Assembly (NCBI GenBank): GCA_000435975.1
Contig: FR884073.1
Coordinates: 22,042 to 73,378, forward strand
DNA: 51,337 nt
Reading direction: 5' to 3'
From: Oscillibacter sp. CAG:241
Lineage (GTDB): Bacteria > Bacillota > Clostridia > Oscillospirales > Oscillospiraceae
The position numbers and the translations under genes were made by a program. How positions within the stretch are numbered: position 1 is the first letter of the stretch; each line of letters begins with the position of its first letter. Positions 31,230 to 40,382 of the stretch are shown piece by piece. The notes beneath the pieces were generated by a model. That model saw only the letters and a list, made by a program, of their open reading frames with translations, was not told the DNA's origin and did no database searches.

Positions 31230-33512
31230 ATGAAGAAAGCTACCCGTATTTTGGCTCTGGTACTTTGCGCTGTCATGTGCCTGGGCCTGTTCGTTGGCTG
31301 CGGCAACAAAGGCAAGCAGAACAGCGACACCCCGTTGGTCGCGGGTTATTCCCCGTTCAACAGCAAATTCTCTCCCTTCTTCTCCGAGACCGCTTATGAC
31401 CAGGACGTCTGGGTGATGACCTCTATCGGCCTGCTGAGCAGCGACCGTCAGGGCTCCATCATCATGAACGGCATCAAGGGCGAGACCAAGTCCTACAACG
31501 GTACCGACTACACCTACTATGGTCCCGCTGACTGCGAGATCAAGGAGAACGCCGACGGCACCGTGGACTACAACTTCAAGATGCGTGAGGACCTGAAGTT
31601 CTCCGACGGCGAGCCCATCACCATCGACGACGTCATCTTCTCCATGTACGTCCTGTGCGATCCTTCCTACGACGGCAACAGCACCCTGTTTGCTGTTCCC
31701 ATCCAGGGCATGGACGCCTACCGTTCCGGCATGGACACCCTGTTCAACTTGATCTATGCCGCCGGCCGCGACAACACCAACTTTAGTGACGACCCCACCA
31801 AGGGCTGGACCAAGGAGCAGCAGGATGCTTACTGGGCTGACGTGGACCAGGCTGCCGACAAGTTCGTTCAGGAGATCATGGACTCCTGCATCGCTCAGGG
31901 CGCCAATGCCGAAGGCGATTCCGTGGCCGCCTGCCTGAAGAACTGGGGCTTCGAGCTGCCCGAGGACGCCACCAAGGCTGACGCCTTCGCCGCCATCGTT
32001 GCCGCTTATGACAACATCACCACCGCTGTTGGCAAGGAATCTGCCGGCACTGCGTTCTCCGACCTGATGAACGACTACGCTGCCTATACCAACGCTATCC
32101 AGACCGGCGAGTCCGCTGCCAACATCTCCGGCATCAAGAAGACCGGCGATTACAGCATGACCGTCACCCTGACCCAGGTGGATGCTACCGCCATCTATCA
32201 GCTGGGTGTGACCATCGCCCCCATGCACTACTATGGCGAGAAGGCCAAGTACAACTACGACAACAATCAGTTCGGCTTCACCAAGGGCGATCTGAGCCAT
32301 GTCCGCGAAAAGACCACCACCCCCATGGGCGCCGGCCCCTACAAGTTCATGAAGTTCGAGAACGGCACCGTGAACTTCGAGGCCAATGACTCCTACTATC
32401 TGGGTGCTCCCAAGACCAAGTATGTCAACTTCCTGCAGACTCAGGAAGACGATAAGCTGAACGGCGTCATCACTGGCACCGTGGATATCTCCGATCCTTC
32501 CTTCAGCGCCAACACCGTGGACGCCATCAAGAAGGCCAACGCCAACGATGACGTCAACGGCCCCAAGATCACCACCGATACCGTGGATAACCTGGGTTAC
32601 GGCTACATCGGCATGAGCGCCAACACCATGAACGTCAACAACGAGCCCGGCTCCGACGCTTCCAAGGCCTATCGTAAGGCTTTCGCCACCGTCCTGGCTG
32701 CGTATCGTGACGTTGCCATCGACTCCTACTATGGCGAGCGTGCTTCCGTCATCAACTACCCCATCTCCAACACCTCTTGGGCTGCTCCTCAGGCTTCCGA
32801 CCCCGGCTACAAGGTCGCTTTCTCTGTGGACGCTGACGGCAAGGACATCTACACCTCCGACATGACCGCCGATCAGAAGTACGAGGCTGCTCTGCAGGCC
32901 GCCCTGGGCTTCTTTGAGAAGGCCGGCTGCAAGGTGGAGAACGGCAAGGTCGTTACCAACCCCGCTGGCGGTAAGGACACCGATGCTTACGCCATCGAGC
33001 GTGAGGCCCTGATCCCCGCCGACGGCAAGGGCGATCACCCCTCCTTCATGATCCTGACCGAGGCCTCCAAGGCTCTGGAGAAGATCGGCGTGCACCTGAT
33101 CGTCACCGACCTGTCCGACAGCTCCCAGCTGTGGGATACCATTGAGGCCGATCAGGCTGACATGTTTGCTGCTGCCTGGGGCGCTACCGTTGACCCCGAC
33201 ATGTACCAGATTTACTTCTCCGGCATGGACGGCAAGGCTGCCGGCGGCTCCAACTACATGTACGACATCAATGATGCCGAGCTGAACAAGCTGATCCTGG
33301 ATGCCCGCGCTTCTCTGGACCAGAGCTATCGTAAGACCATGTACAAGGCTTGCCTGGACATCATCGTTGACTGGGCCGTTGAGGTTCCTGTCTATCAGCG
33401 CCAGAACGCCGTCATCTTCTCCACCGAGCGGGTGAACATGGATACGGTCACTCCCGATATCACCACCTTCTATGGCTGGCTGAACGAGATCCAGAACATC
33501 GAGCTGAACTGA
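31230..33512 (+). CDS. oppA: Peptide ABC transporter substrate-binding lipoprotein
   Basis: A 760-residue family 5 extracellular solute-binding protein. The signal peptide ends in a lipobox with Cys24 (GLFVGC), so it is tethered to the outer face of the membrane. Family features include MREDLKFSDGEPITIDDVIFS and the C-terminal DPDMYQIYF region. It is longer than usual (about 540-600 residues); the extra length includes a segment at about residues 150-300. Codon use is biased to preferred codons, suggesting high expression. ATG 31230 has an AAGGAGG site. Three hairpins separate it from oppB, a usual way to make more binding protein than permease. Oligopeptide rather than nickel or dipeptide is inferred from the neighbours. 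Confidence 0.92.
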   Translation: MKKATRILALVLCAVMCLGLFVGCGNKGKQNSDTPLVAGYSPFNSKFSPFFSETAYDQDVWVMTSIGLLSSDRQGSIIMNGIKGETKSYNGTDYTYYGPADCEIKENADGTVDYNFKMREDLKFSDGEPITIDDVIFSMYVLCDPSYDGNSTLFAVPIQGMDAYRSGMDTLFNLIYAAGRDNTNFSDDPTKGWTKEQQDAYWADVDQAADKFVQEIMDSCIAQGANAEGDSVAACLKNWGFELPEDATKADAFAAIVAAYDNITTAVGKESAGTAFSDLMNDYAAYTNAIQTGESAANISGIKKTGDYSMTVTLTQVDATAIYQLGVTIAPMHYYGEKAKYNYDNNQFGFTKGDLSHVREKTTTPMGAGPYKFMKFENGTVNFEANDSYYLGAPKTKYVNFLQTQEDDKLNGVITGTVDISDPSFSANTVDAIKKANANDDVNGPKITTDTVDNLGYGYIGMSANTMNVNNEPGSDASKAYRKAFATVLAAYRDVAIDSYYGERASVINYPISNTSWAAPQASDPGYKVAFSVDADGKDIYTSDMTADQKYEAALQAALGFFEKAGCKVENGKVVTNPAGGKDTDAYAIEREALIPADGKGDHPSFMILTEASKALEKIGVHLIVTDLSDSSQLWDTIEADQADMFAAAWGATVDPDMYQIYFSGMDGKAAGGSNYMYDINDAELNKLILDARASLDQSYRKTMYKACLDIIVDWAVEVPVYQRQNAVIFSTERVNMDTVTPDITTFYGWLNEIQNIELN

Positions 33513-33560
33513 CAAGCTTGGACCCAAGACCTGTGCACATAGGTTAAGTCACAAGGTGCT

Positions 33561-33584
33561 CCCCGGCGGCCAAGGCCGCCGGGG
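33561..33584 (+). repeat. oppA-oppB spacer hairpin 1
   Basis: CCCCGGCGGC and its complement form a 10-base-pair GC-only stem with a CAAG tetraloop. It is followed by GG-TACC rather than a T-run, so it probably stabilises the upstream transcript. Confidence 0.75.
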
Positions 33585-33608
33585 GGTACCCCGACTGCAT
33601 GTCAAGGA

Positions 33609-33633
33609 GCGCCCCTGGCGGGGCCGGGGGTGC
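33609..33633 (+). repeat. oppA-oppB spacer hairpin 2
   Basis: An 11-base-pair stem (GCGCCCCTGGC with GCCGGGGGTGC, two G-T pairs) and a GGG loop. Second of three hairpins. Confidence 0.7.
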
Positions 33634-33666
33634 TGCTTGATGTGCAGTGGGTAGTTTATAGGGAGG

Positions 33667-33688
33667 GGCGGAACAGACGTGTTCCGCC
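33667..33688 (+). repeat. oppA-oppB spacer hairpin 3
   Basis: A perfect 9-base-pair stem GGCGGAACA with its complement and a GACG loop, 27 bases before the oppB ribosome binding site. Confidence 0.75.
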
Positions 33689-33726
33689 AATCTGCATCAC
33701 TGTATCATCAGATCGGAGGGTTATCA

Positions 33727-34713
33727 GTGCGCAAATACATCATCAAAAGAATTCTAATCTCAATCGTCATCCTATTCTTCGTCGCATTCGTTATCTACGC
33801 GCTGATGCGGTGTCTCCCCACGTCCTACGTGGAGGCGATGGCGCGTCAGAAGTCCATGCAGCCCGGTTCCAAGTCCTTTGAGGAGTGGATGGCTCAGCTC
33901 ACCCACATGTACAATCTGGACGTGGGCATTATTCCCGGCTTCTTCAAGTGGCTGGGCCAGATGCTGACCTTCCAGTTCGGCGACAGCTGGCTGTGGACCA
34001 AGCCTGTTACGGAAGTATTCAACGACAGTGTGTGGATCTCCTTCTTCATGGGCCTCATCGCCTTCGTCCTGGAGATCATCATCGCGATCCCCCTGGGCGT
34101 GATTGCTGCCACCAAGCAGTACAGCAAGACGGACTATGTCATCTCTGTGCTGGCGCTGGCCGGTATCTCTCTGCCCACCTTCTTCTTTGCTTCCCTGCTG
34201 AAGCTGGTGTTCTCTGTGAAGCTGGGCTGGTTTGACCTGTACGGTCTGACGGGCCGCAGTCACCAGCAGCTGTCCGCCTTCGGGAAGCTCATGGACATGG
34301 GACATCATCTGGTTCTGCCCATCGTCACGCTGGTGGTCATCAGCGTCGGCTCCCTCATGCGTTACACCCGCACCAACATGCTGGAGGTGCTGAACGCTGA
34401 CTTTATCCGCACGGCCCGGGCCAAGGGTCTGTCCGAGCGCAAGGTCATCTATCACCATGCGTTCCGCAACACCCTGATCCCCCTGGTTACCATCATCGGC
34501 GGTTCTCTGCCCGGCCTGTTTTCCGGCGCACTGATCACCGAGACGCTGTATTCCATCCCCGGCATCGGCTATATTTCCTACCAGTCCATGGTGGGCGGCG
34601 ACATTCCGTTCTCCATGTTCTATCTGGTGTTCATGGCCGTGCTGACCCTGTTGGGCAACCTGATTTCTGATATTCTGTACGCCGTGGTCGACCCGCGGGT
34701 ACGCATCGCTTAA
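33727..34713 (+). CDS. oppB: Peptide ABC transporter permease OppB
   Basis: A 328-residue membrane protein with six transmembrane helices and the binding-protein-dependent permease signature near residues 220-250 (EVLNADFIRTARAKGLSERKVIYHHAFRN), the EAA loop that contacts the ATPase. The N-terminal YIIKRILISIVILFFVAFVIYAL segment is the first helix. GTG 33727 has a GGAGGG site 6 bases upstream; a longer frame from 33679 is not supported by a site. oppC follows after 19 bases. Confidence 0.95.
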   Translation: MRKYIIKRILISIVILFFVAFVIYALMRCLPTSYVEAMARQKSMQPGSKSFEEWMAQLTHMYNLDVGIIPGFFKWLGQMLTFQFGDSWLWTKPVTEVFNDSVWISFFMGLIAFVLEIIIAIPLGVIAATKQYSKTDYVISVLALAGISLPTFFFASLLKLVFSVKLGWFDLYGLTGRSHQQLSAFGKLMDMGHHLVLPIVTLVVISVGSLMRYTRTNMLEVLNADFIRTARAKGLSERKVIYHHAFRNTLIPLVTIIGGSLPGLFSGALITETLYSIPGIGYISYQSMVGGDIPFSMFYLVFMAVLTLLGNLISDILYAVVDPRVRIA

Positions 34714-34732
34714 GAAGGGAGGAGGAAAGAAA

Positions 34733-36472
34733 ATGGCAGATCGCAAAGATAACATCAATGAGCAGCAGGCTGAGCAGCAGGCTGAGCAGAAGCTCCGCGA
34801 GGAGATTCGCGAGGAAATGAAGAATGCCGACCAGACGCCTGCGGAGGAGCATTATTCTCTGAACGACGACCGCCGCGTTAAGGTTCTTTCTCCCGGTATG
34901 CTGGTGGCCAAGCGCTTTATCCGCAACCGTATGGCTGTTACCGGCCTGGTCATCCTGATTTTCATGTTCGTCTTTTCCTTTATCGGCGGCCTGGTTTCCC
35001 CCTATGGGCAGGATCAGTTCTTCTATACCGACAAAACCATCCGCAAGAGCTTCGGTGAGGCCAAGGAAAACACCGAGTTCCGCTACGGCAGCAACAGCGA
35101 TGAGCTGTTTGGGCTCACCGCACAGGCCAAGGCCATGCTGGCCATCCAGCAGGGCAAGGATACCTTCAATTTCTCCAATCATAACTATACCATGAACAAG
35201 GTCAGCGATGAAATGTTCACCATTTCCTGCGACGGCGTTATGGTGGGTTATGCCGCCAAGGACATGGTCAACGCGGATGCCGCGGACCAGAAGCTGTCCT
35301 TCGAGTTCAACTATCAGGCCCTGACCGCCTACGCCACCGGTGCTAAGGAATTCACCGCCGACGGCGTGACCTATGCCCTGGCTGAGGACGGCGGCGTCAC
35401 CCTGGACGGGGCGGACTATGCCTATATCAGCCGCTATCTGGTTCAGGCCATCTCCCCCGACGTGTTCCTGAGCCGCGATTTCAAGGACAAGCTGCTGGCC
35501 ACCATTGCCACGGCTCAGGACGGCAAGGCTACCTTTACTTACACCGACGAGTCCCTGATCATGAATGAGCCCGAGCAGACCGAGAACGGCGAAAACGCCG
35601 ACGGTCAGACCTCCGGCATCAATACGGAGGACCCCAATGCTCCCAAGCCGGACGATACGTCCAACACCGCCACTGCGGAGTATGATCTGGAGTTCAAGGC
35701 CGCTACCAACAGCTGGCAGATCCTGCAGGAGAAGTCCAGCCGTCAGTACGACCAGTACTCCTTCCCCAATATGAAGCATTGGCTGGGCACCGATATGTAC
35801 GGTATGGATATGCTGACCCGCCTGATGTACGGCGGCCGCGTGTCCCTGCTGATCGGCTTCATCGTTATCATCATTGAGACCGTCATCGGCGTGATCTTCG
35901 GCGGTATCTCCGGCTACTTCGGCGGCTGGGTGGATAACCTGATCATGCGTATCGTCGATATCTTTTACTGCATCCCCTCCATGCCCGTTATCATTATTCT
36001 GGGTGCGGCCATGGATGCCTCCCGTGTGGACCCGACGATCCGAATGGTTTACCTGATGCTGATTCTGGGCTTCCTGGGCTGGGCCGGTATTGCCCGTCTG
36101 GTCCGCGGCCAGATCCTGTCTCTGCGTGAGCAGGAGTACATGGCTGCCGCCGAGGCCTGCGGCCTCAGCGTGTCCCGCCGGATCTTCAAGCACCTGATCC
36201 CCAATGTCGTTCCCCAGCTGATCGTCACCTGCACCATGGGCCTGGGCAGCGTCATCATCATGGAGGCGACCCTGTCCTTCCTGGGCCTGGGCGTTAAGTT
36301 CCCCTTCGCTTCCTGGGGCAACATCATCAGCGACGTCAACAACACCCACGTTCTGACCACCTATTGGTTCATCTGGATCCCCGCCGGCGTGCTGCTGCTG
36401 CTGACGGTTCTGGCGTTCAACCTGGTTGGCGACGGACTGCGGGATGCCTTTGACCCGAAGATGAAGCGCTGA
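34733..36472 (+). CDS. oppC: Peptide ABC transporter permease OppC with large extracytoplasmic insert
   Basis: A 579-residue permease, nearly twice the usual 300 or so. The N-terminus (1-50) is very acidic and rich in Gln/Glu. Helix 1 lies at about 69-89. An insert of about 250 residues (93-345) follows, hydrophilic, rich in Asp, Thr and Tyr, with no Cys pair or membrane segment, and so predicted to lie outside the cell. The remaining helices and the EAA loop (EYMAAAEACGLSVSRRIFKHLIPN) at about 460 are normal. The frame is continuous, so this is not an artefact of joined genes. The insert may contact the large OppA. ATG 34733 has a GGGAGGAGG site. Confidence 0.93.
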   Translation: MADRKDNINEQQAEQQAEQKLREEIREEMKNADQTPAEEHYSLNDDRRVKVLSPGMLVAKRFIRNRMAVTGLVILIFMFVFSFIGGLVSPYGQDQFFYTDKTIRKSFGEAKENTEFRYGSNSDELFGLTAQAKAMLAIQQGKDTFNFSNHNYTMNKVSDEMFTISCDGVMVGYAAKDMVNADAADQKLSFEFNYQALTAYATGAKEFTADGVTYALAEDGGVTLDGADYAYISRYLVQAISPDVFLSRDFKDKLLATIATAQDGKATFTYTDESLIMNEPEQTENGENADGQTSGINTEDPNAPKPDDTSNTATAEYDLEFKAATNSWQILQEKSSRQYDQYSFPNMKHWLGTDMYGMDMLTRLMYGGRVSLLIGFIVIIIETVIGVIFGGISGYFGGWVDNLIMRIVDIFYCIPSMPVIIILGAAMDASRVDPTIRMVYLMLILGFLGWAGIARLVRGQILSLREQEYMAAAEACGLSVSRRIFKHLIPNVVPQLIVTCTMGLGSVIIMEATLSFLGLGVKFPFASWGNIISDVNNTHVLTTYWFIWIPAGVLLLLTVLAFNLVGDGLRDAFDPKMKR

Positions 36473-36488
36473 GGAAGGAGGAGATCAT

Positions 36489-37646
36489 ATGGCTAAGAAA
36501 AACGAAAACGGCTATCTGTCCGCGAAGGAATCCCGCCGGATTTCCCGGGAGAACCGCAAAATCACGGATCAGTTTGAAAAGCTGCACAGGCGCAAGAACG
36601 TGCCCGAGGAGGAATTCCTCACCAAGATGCACGACGAGAACAACTCCCTGGAGATCGAGAATCTGCACACCTACTTCTTCTCTGACGTGGGTACCGTCCG
36701 CGCGGTAGACGGTGTCTCCTTTGATGTGCCCATCGGCAAGACCGTGGGCGTGGTGGGTGAGTCCGGCTGCGGCAAGTCCGTTACCAGCCTGTCCATCATG
36801 CAGCTGCTTCAGCGGCCCCAGGGCCAGATCGTGGAGGGCGAGATTCGCCTGAATCTGGGCAACGGCAAGGCTTATGACATCACCAAGACTCCTATTGAGC
36901 AGATGCAGAGGCTCCGCGGCAACTACATGTCCATGATTTTCCAGGAGCCCATGACCAGCCTGAACCCGGTGTTCCGCATCGGCGCCCAGCTGGATGAGGT
37001 CATTGCCCTGCACGACGGTGAAGGCAAGACCGCCGAGGACATCAAGGCCCGCTCCATCCATCTGCTGGAGATGGCCGGTATCGCCAACAGCGAGGGTGTC
37101 TACAAGATGTTCCCTCACGAGCTGTCCGGCGGTATGCGTCAGCGTGTCATGATCGCTATGGCTCTGTCCTGCAATCCCCGCCTGATCATCGCCGATGAGC
37201 CCACCACGGCTCTGGACGTGACCATCCAGGCCCAGATTCTGGACCTGCTTCGCAACCTGAAGGATAAGATCAATTCCTCCATCATGCTGATCACCCACGA
37301 CCTGGGTGTTATCGCCGAGATGGCCGACTACGTGGTGGTCATGTACGCCGGCCGCGTGGTGGAGAAGGGCACCGCCCAGGAGATTTTCGCCAATCCCGCG
37401 CACCCCTACACCATCGGCCTGATGGCTTCCAAGCCCATGGTCGGTAAGAAGGTGGATAAGCTGTATTCCATCCCCGGCAAGGTCCCCAACCCCATCAACA
37501 TGCCCAACTACTGCTATTTCAAGGATCGCTGCGAAATGTGCGTGGACGGCTGCCAGGGTGAGTATCCCCACATGATCCAGCTGTCCCCCACGCATATGGT
37601 CAGCTGCTATCGTTACTACGGAAAGGAGGACGCTCAGAATGGCTGA
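36489..37646 (+). CDS. oppD: Peptide ABC transporter ATPase OppD
   Basis: A 385-residue ATPase. A charged N-terminal tail of about 50 residues, unusual for OppD, precedes the ABC domain with Walker A GESGCGKS, Q-loop MIFQEPMTSLNP, signature LSGGMRQR, Walker B LIIADEPTTALD and switch His in LITHDLG. The C-terminal oligopeptide-transporter domain contains a Cys cluster (CYFKDRCEMCVDGCQG). Together with OppF it powers uptake. ATG 36489 has a GGAAGGAGGAG site. The stop overlaps oppF by 8 bases. Confidence 0.95.
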   Translation: MAKKNENGYLSAKESRRISRENRKITDQFEKLHRRKNVPEEEFLTKMHDENNSLEIENLHTYFFSDVGTVRAVDGVSFDVPIGKTVGVVGESGCGKSVTSLSIMQLLQRPQGQIVEGEIRLNLGNGKAYDITKTPIEQMQRLRGNYMSMIFQEPMTSLNPVFRIGAQLDEVIALHDGEGKTAEDIKARSIHLLEMAGIANSEGVYKMFPHELSGGMRQRVMIAMALSCNPRLIIADEPTTALDVTIQAQILDLLRNLKDKINSSIMLITHDLGVIAEMADYVVVMYAGRVVEKGTAQEIFANPAHPYTIGLMASKPMVGKKVDKLYSIPGKVPNPINMPNYCYFKDRCEMCVDGCQGEYPHMIQLSPTHMVSCYRYYGKEDAQNG

Positions 37647-38658
37647 TGTCAAAAAGACCGCTGAGGAGAAGATCCAGTACGATCCTCAGTACATCCTCCA
37701 GGTCAAGGACCTGAAGAAGTACTTTCCCATCAAGGGCGGCATGCTCAACAAGACCGTTGGTTATGTGAAGGCCGTTGACGGCGTCACCTTTAATCTCAAG
37801 CGCGGTACCACCATGGGCCTGGTGGGCGAGTCCGGCTGCGGCAAGACCACCACCGGCCGTACCATCCTTCGTCTGTCCGGCGAAAAGACCGGCGGCCAGG
37901 TGCTGTTCAACGGTCAGGAGGTCTATGACCTCAATGCCAAGGAAATGCGCGATATGCGCACCAAGATGCAGATCATCTTCCAGGACCCCTTCTCCTCTCT
38001 GCAGCCCCGTATGCCCGTGGGCGAGATCATCGGCGAGGCTGTCCGCGAGCACGGTCTGGTGCCCAAGGAAGAATTTGACGACTATATCGATAAGGTCATG
38101 GACGACTGCGGCCTGCAGTCCTTCCACAAGGATCGCTATCCCCATGAGTTCTCCGGCGGCCAGCGTCAGCGTATCTGTATCGCCCGGGCCCTGGCTCTGA
38201 AGCCTGAGTTCATCGTCTGCGATGAGCCCGTGTCCGCCCTGGACGTGTCCATCCAGGCGCAGATCATCAACCTGCTGAAGGAGCTGCAGGAGCAGTATAA
38301 GTTCACCTATCTGTTCATCTCCCACGATTTATCCGTGGTGGAGCATATCTCCGACACCGTGGGCGTTATGTATCTGGGCAACCTGGTGGAATATGGCGCT
38401 ACCGAGGACATCTTCAAGAATCCTCTGCACCCCTACACCAAGGCACTGTTCTCCGCCATCCCCGTGCCGGACCCCACGGCCAAGATGAACCGCATCGTGC
38501 TGGAGGGCTCCATTCCTTCCCCGGCCAATCCTCCCGCAGGCTGCAAGTTCCACACCCGCTGCGCCCAGTGCATGGAGCAGTGCAAGACCGAGGTGCCGGA
38601 GCAGCGCGAGATCGAGCCCGGCCACTTTGTGGTCTGCCACCTGTACGACCAGAAATAA
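37639..38658 (+). CDS. oppF: Peptide ABC transporter ATPase OppF
   Basis: A 339-residue ATPase with Walker A GESGCGKTT, Q-loop MQIIFQDPFSSLQP, signature FSGGQRQRICIARAL, Walker B EFIVCDEPVSALD and switch His in FISHDLSVV. The C-terminal extension has the Cys-rich KFHTRCAQCMEQC segment found in the oligopeptide ATPases. It overlaps oppD by 8 bases and its stop overlaps the start of the next small gene (TAATG), so all are translated in a coupled series. Confidence 0.95.
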   Translation: MADVKKTAEEKIQYDPQYILQVKDLKKYFPIKGGMLNKTVGYVKAVDGVTFNLKRGTTMGLVGESGCGKTTTGRTILRLSGEKTGGQVLFNGQEVYDLNAKEMRDMRTKMQIIFQDPFSSLQPRMPVGEIIGEAVREHGLVPKEEFDDYIDKVMDDCGLQSFHKDRYPHEFSGGQRQRICIARALALKPEFIVCDEPVSALDVSIQAQIINLLKELQEQYKFTYLFISHDLSVVEHISDTVGVMYLGNLVEYGATEDIFKNPLHPYTKALFSAIPVPDPTAKMNRIVLEGSIPSPANPPAGCKFHTRCAQCMEQCKTEVPEQREIEPGHFVVCHLYDQK

Positions 38659-38951
38659 TGGCCGAGAAGGAAAAACACTGGGAGGACGACGACGGCCGCA
38701 CCATCGCGGATATGTCGCAGGTGAAGCGTCCGTCGCTGTTCGGCAATCTGCCTGGCAGCGTCTATAAACGGGAGGAGAAGCCGGAGGAGCAGGAGCCCAG
38801 GAAGGCAGCTCCCTGGGTGGACGACTCCCTGAGCAAGCAGGACCGTCATGCGTTCTTCTTAGGCACCATGAAGGCGTCGCTGCTGATCGGCGCGGCCTAC
38901 CTGGTGGGATTCGGCGTCTTTATTCTGATCCTGACGCTTCTGTTCCGCTGA
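38658..38951 (+). CDS. 97-residue single-span membrane protein of the opp operon
   Basis: No family is recognised. The N-terminal 65 residues are charged and Pro-containing and probably cytoplasmic (EKHWEDDDGRTIADM, KREEKPEEQEP); a single membrane helix lies at about 71-95. ATG 38658 overlaps the oppF stop as TAATG, so it is translated by re-initiation after oppF, and it is the last gene of the operon before a strong terminator. Translational coupling makes a role tied to the transporter likely, but its nature is unknown. Confidence 0.85.
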   Translation: MAEKEKHWEDDDGRTIADMSQVKRPSLFGNLPGSVYKREEKPEEQEPRKAAPWVDDSLSKQDRHAFFLGTMKASLLIGAAYLVGFGVFILILTLLFR

Positions 38952-38972
38952 GGACAGGAACCAAAATGCCTG

Positions 38973-39004
38973 AAAGGGCGTCCTCCCTTTGGAGGACGCC
39001 CTTT
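38973..39004 (+). terminator. Terminator of the opp operon
   Basis: A 14-base-pair stem (AAAGGGCGTCCTCC and complement) with a CTTT loop and a T-run. Classical intrinsic terminator. Confidence 0.95.
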
Positions 39005-39039
39005 TTTGCGCTGCTACAATAGAAAATGGGAGGACCATC

Positions 39040-40320
39040 ATGATTTCATCCATGCTGCAATACATCCAGAAAAGCCCCGACTGCTTCCACGCGGTGGAAA
39101 ATCTCCGCCAGCGGCTGATGGGGGAGGGGTATACCCAGCTGACCGCAGGGGAGTGGAGCCTGACCCCCGGCGGCAAGTATTTTATCACCAAGAACGGCTC
39201 GTCGCTGCTGGCATTCCGGGTGCCCCAGGGTGCCCCAACCGGGTTTGTGCTGACGGCCAGTCACTCGGATTCTCCCTGCTTCCGGCTGCGGGACCATGCA
39301 GAACTGGCCGGTGAGTTTGTGCGCCTTTCCGCCGAGCGCTACGGCGGCATGATCAACGACTGCTGGCTGGACCGCCCCCTCAGCGCTGCCGGACGGGTGC
39401 TGGTGCGCCGGGACAACGGTCTGGAGACACGTCTGGTGGACCTGAAAAAGGACATGGCACTGATCCCTCGTGTGGCCATCCATCTGAACCGGGACGGCAA
39501 TAATGGCACCAAGTACAATCCCGCTCAGGACCTGGTGGCGCTGTATGCCGGCGGAGAGCAGAAGGGCTGCTTTGACCGGGAGATCGCCGCTGCCGCCGGA
39601 TGCCAGCCGGAGGACATCGTGGCCCGGGATCTGTTTCTGTACAACAACCAGCCGGGCACCGTGTGGGGGCCTGCGGGAGAATTCCTGTCCGCACCCCGGC
39701 TGGACGACCTGGCCTGTGTATTTGCCTGCACCCAGGGCTTCCTGGCTGCCCGGGAGACCACCGCCATCCCGGTGCTGTGCGTATTTGACAACGAGGAGAT
39801 CGGCTCCGAGACCAAGCAGGGCGCGGCTTCTGCCTTCCTGCCGGAAACCCTTCAGGCCATCGTGGACGCTCTGGGACTTACGGACGGCGACTATCGGCGG
39901 CTGGTGGCCAACAGCTTCCTGCTGTCCTGTGACAACGGTCATGCCCGTCACCCCAACCATCCGGAGCTGGCGGACGCCAACGAGGCCCCGGTGCTCAACG
40001 GCGGCGTGGTGGTGAAGCACTCGCCCCGGTATGCCACCGACGCGGTGTCTGCCGCCGCGTTCCAGGAGCTCTGCCGCCGGGCCCAGGTACCCACCCAGCA
40101 TTATGCCAACCGGCCCGACCAGGCCGGCGGCGCGACACTGGGCAACATCGCCAACACCAAGCTGCCGGTGAACACCGTGGACATCGGCATGGCGCAGCTG
40201 GCTATGCACTCCTGCTTCGAGACCATGGGCAGCCACGACGTGGCCCACTTTGTCCGCGCCGTCACCGCCTGCTACGAGGCTGTGCTGACCTTCACCGACA
40301 CGGCAGTGGAGATCGGCTGA
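39040..40320 (+). CDS. M18 family aminopeptidase
   Basis: A 426-residue metallo-aminopeptidase. Family M18 metal-ligand regions are visible: His75 in ASHSDSP, the DDLACVFA segment, the FDNEEIGS motif with the catalytic and ligand Glu residues, and a late HS-PRYATD region with a C-terminal ligand His. Members (aspartyl aminopeptidase, PepC/ApeB types) remove N-terminal residues from peptides in the cytoplasm. It lies after the opp operon, a plausible link with peptide uptake, but behind a terminator, so it is a separate unit. A TACAAT -10-like box lies at 39015-39020. ATG 39040 has a GGGAGG site; the longer frame from 38989 would start inside the terminator. Confidence 0.94.
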   Translation: MISSMLQYIQKSPDCFHAVENLRQRLMGEGYTQLTAGEWSLTPGGKYFITKNGSSLLAFRVPQGAPTGFVLTASHSDSPCFRLRDHAELAGEFVRLSAERYGGMINDCWLDRPLSAAGRVLVRRDNGLETRLVDLKKDMALIPRVAIHLNRDGNNGTKYNPAQDLVALYAGGEQKGCFDREIAAAAGCQPEDIVARDLFLYNNQPGTVWGPAGEFLSAPRLDDLACVFACTQGFLAARETTAIPVLCVFDNEEIGSETKQGAASAFLPETLQAIVDALGLTDGDYRRLVANSFLLSCDNGHARHPNHPELADANEAPVLNGGVVVKHSPRYATDAVSAAAFQELCRRAQVPTQHYANRPDQAGGATLGNIANTKLPVNTVDIGMAQLAMHSCFETMGSHDVAHFVRAVTACYEAVLTFTDTAVEIG

Positions 40321-40330
40321 GACAGGGAAA

Positions 40331-40371
40331 TAAAATCCGCCCCTTGACCTGTGGTCAGGGGGCGGATTTTA
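40331..40371. terminator. Bidirectional terminator between convergent genes
   Basis: A 19-base-pair stem (TAAAATCCGCCCCTTGACC with its complement, one G-T pair) and a 3-base TGT loop. A/T runs at both ends let it serve the aminopeptidase gene and the leftward operon. Confidence 0.93.
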
Positions 40372-40382
40372 CATGCACAAAA

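Noticed and set aside
31215..33527. Minus-strand 770-codon frame opposite oppA
   Set aside because: Low-complexity Val/Gly/His-rich translation with no domains; oppA is clear on the other strand.
33653..33670. Possible internal promoter before oppB
   Set aside because: TTGATG and TATAGG are only about 14 bases apart, too short for a sigma-A promoter.
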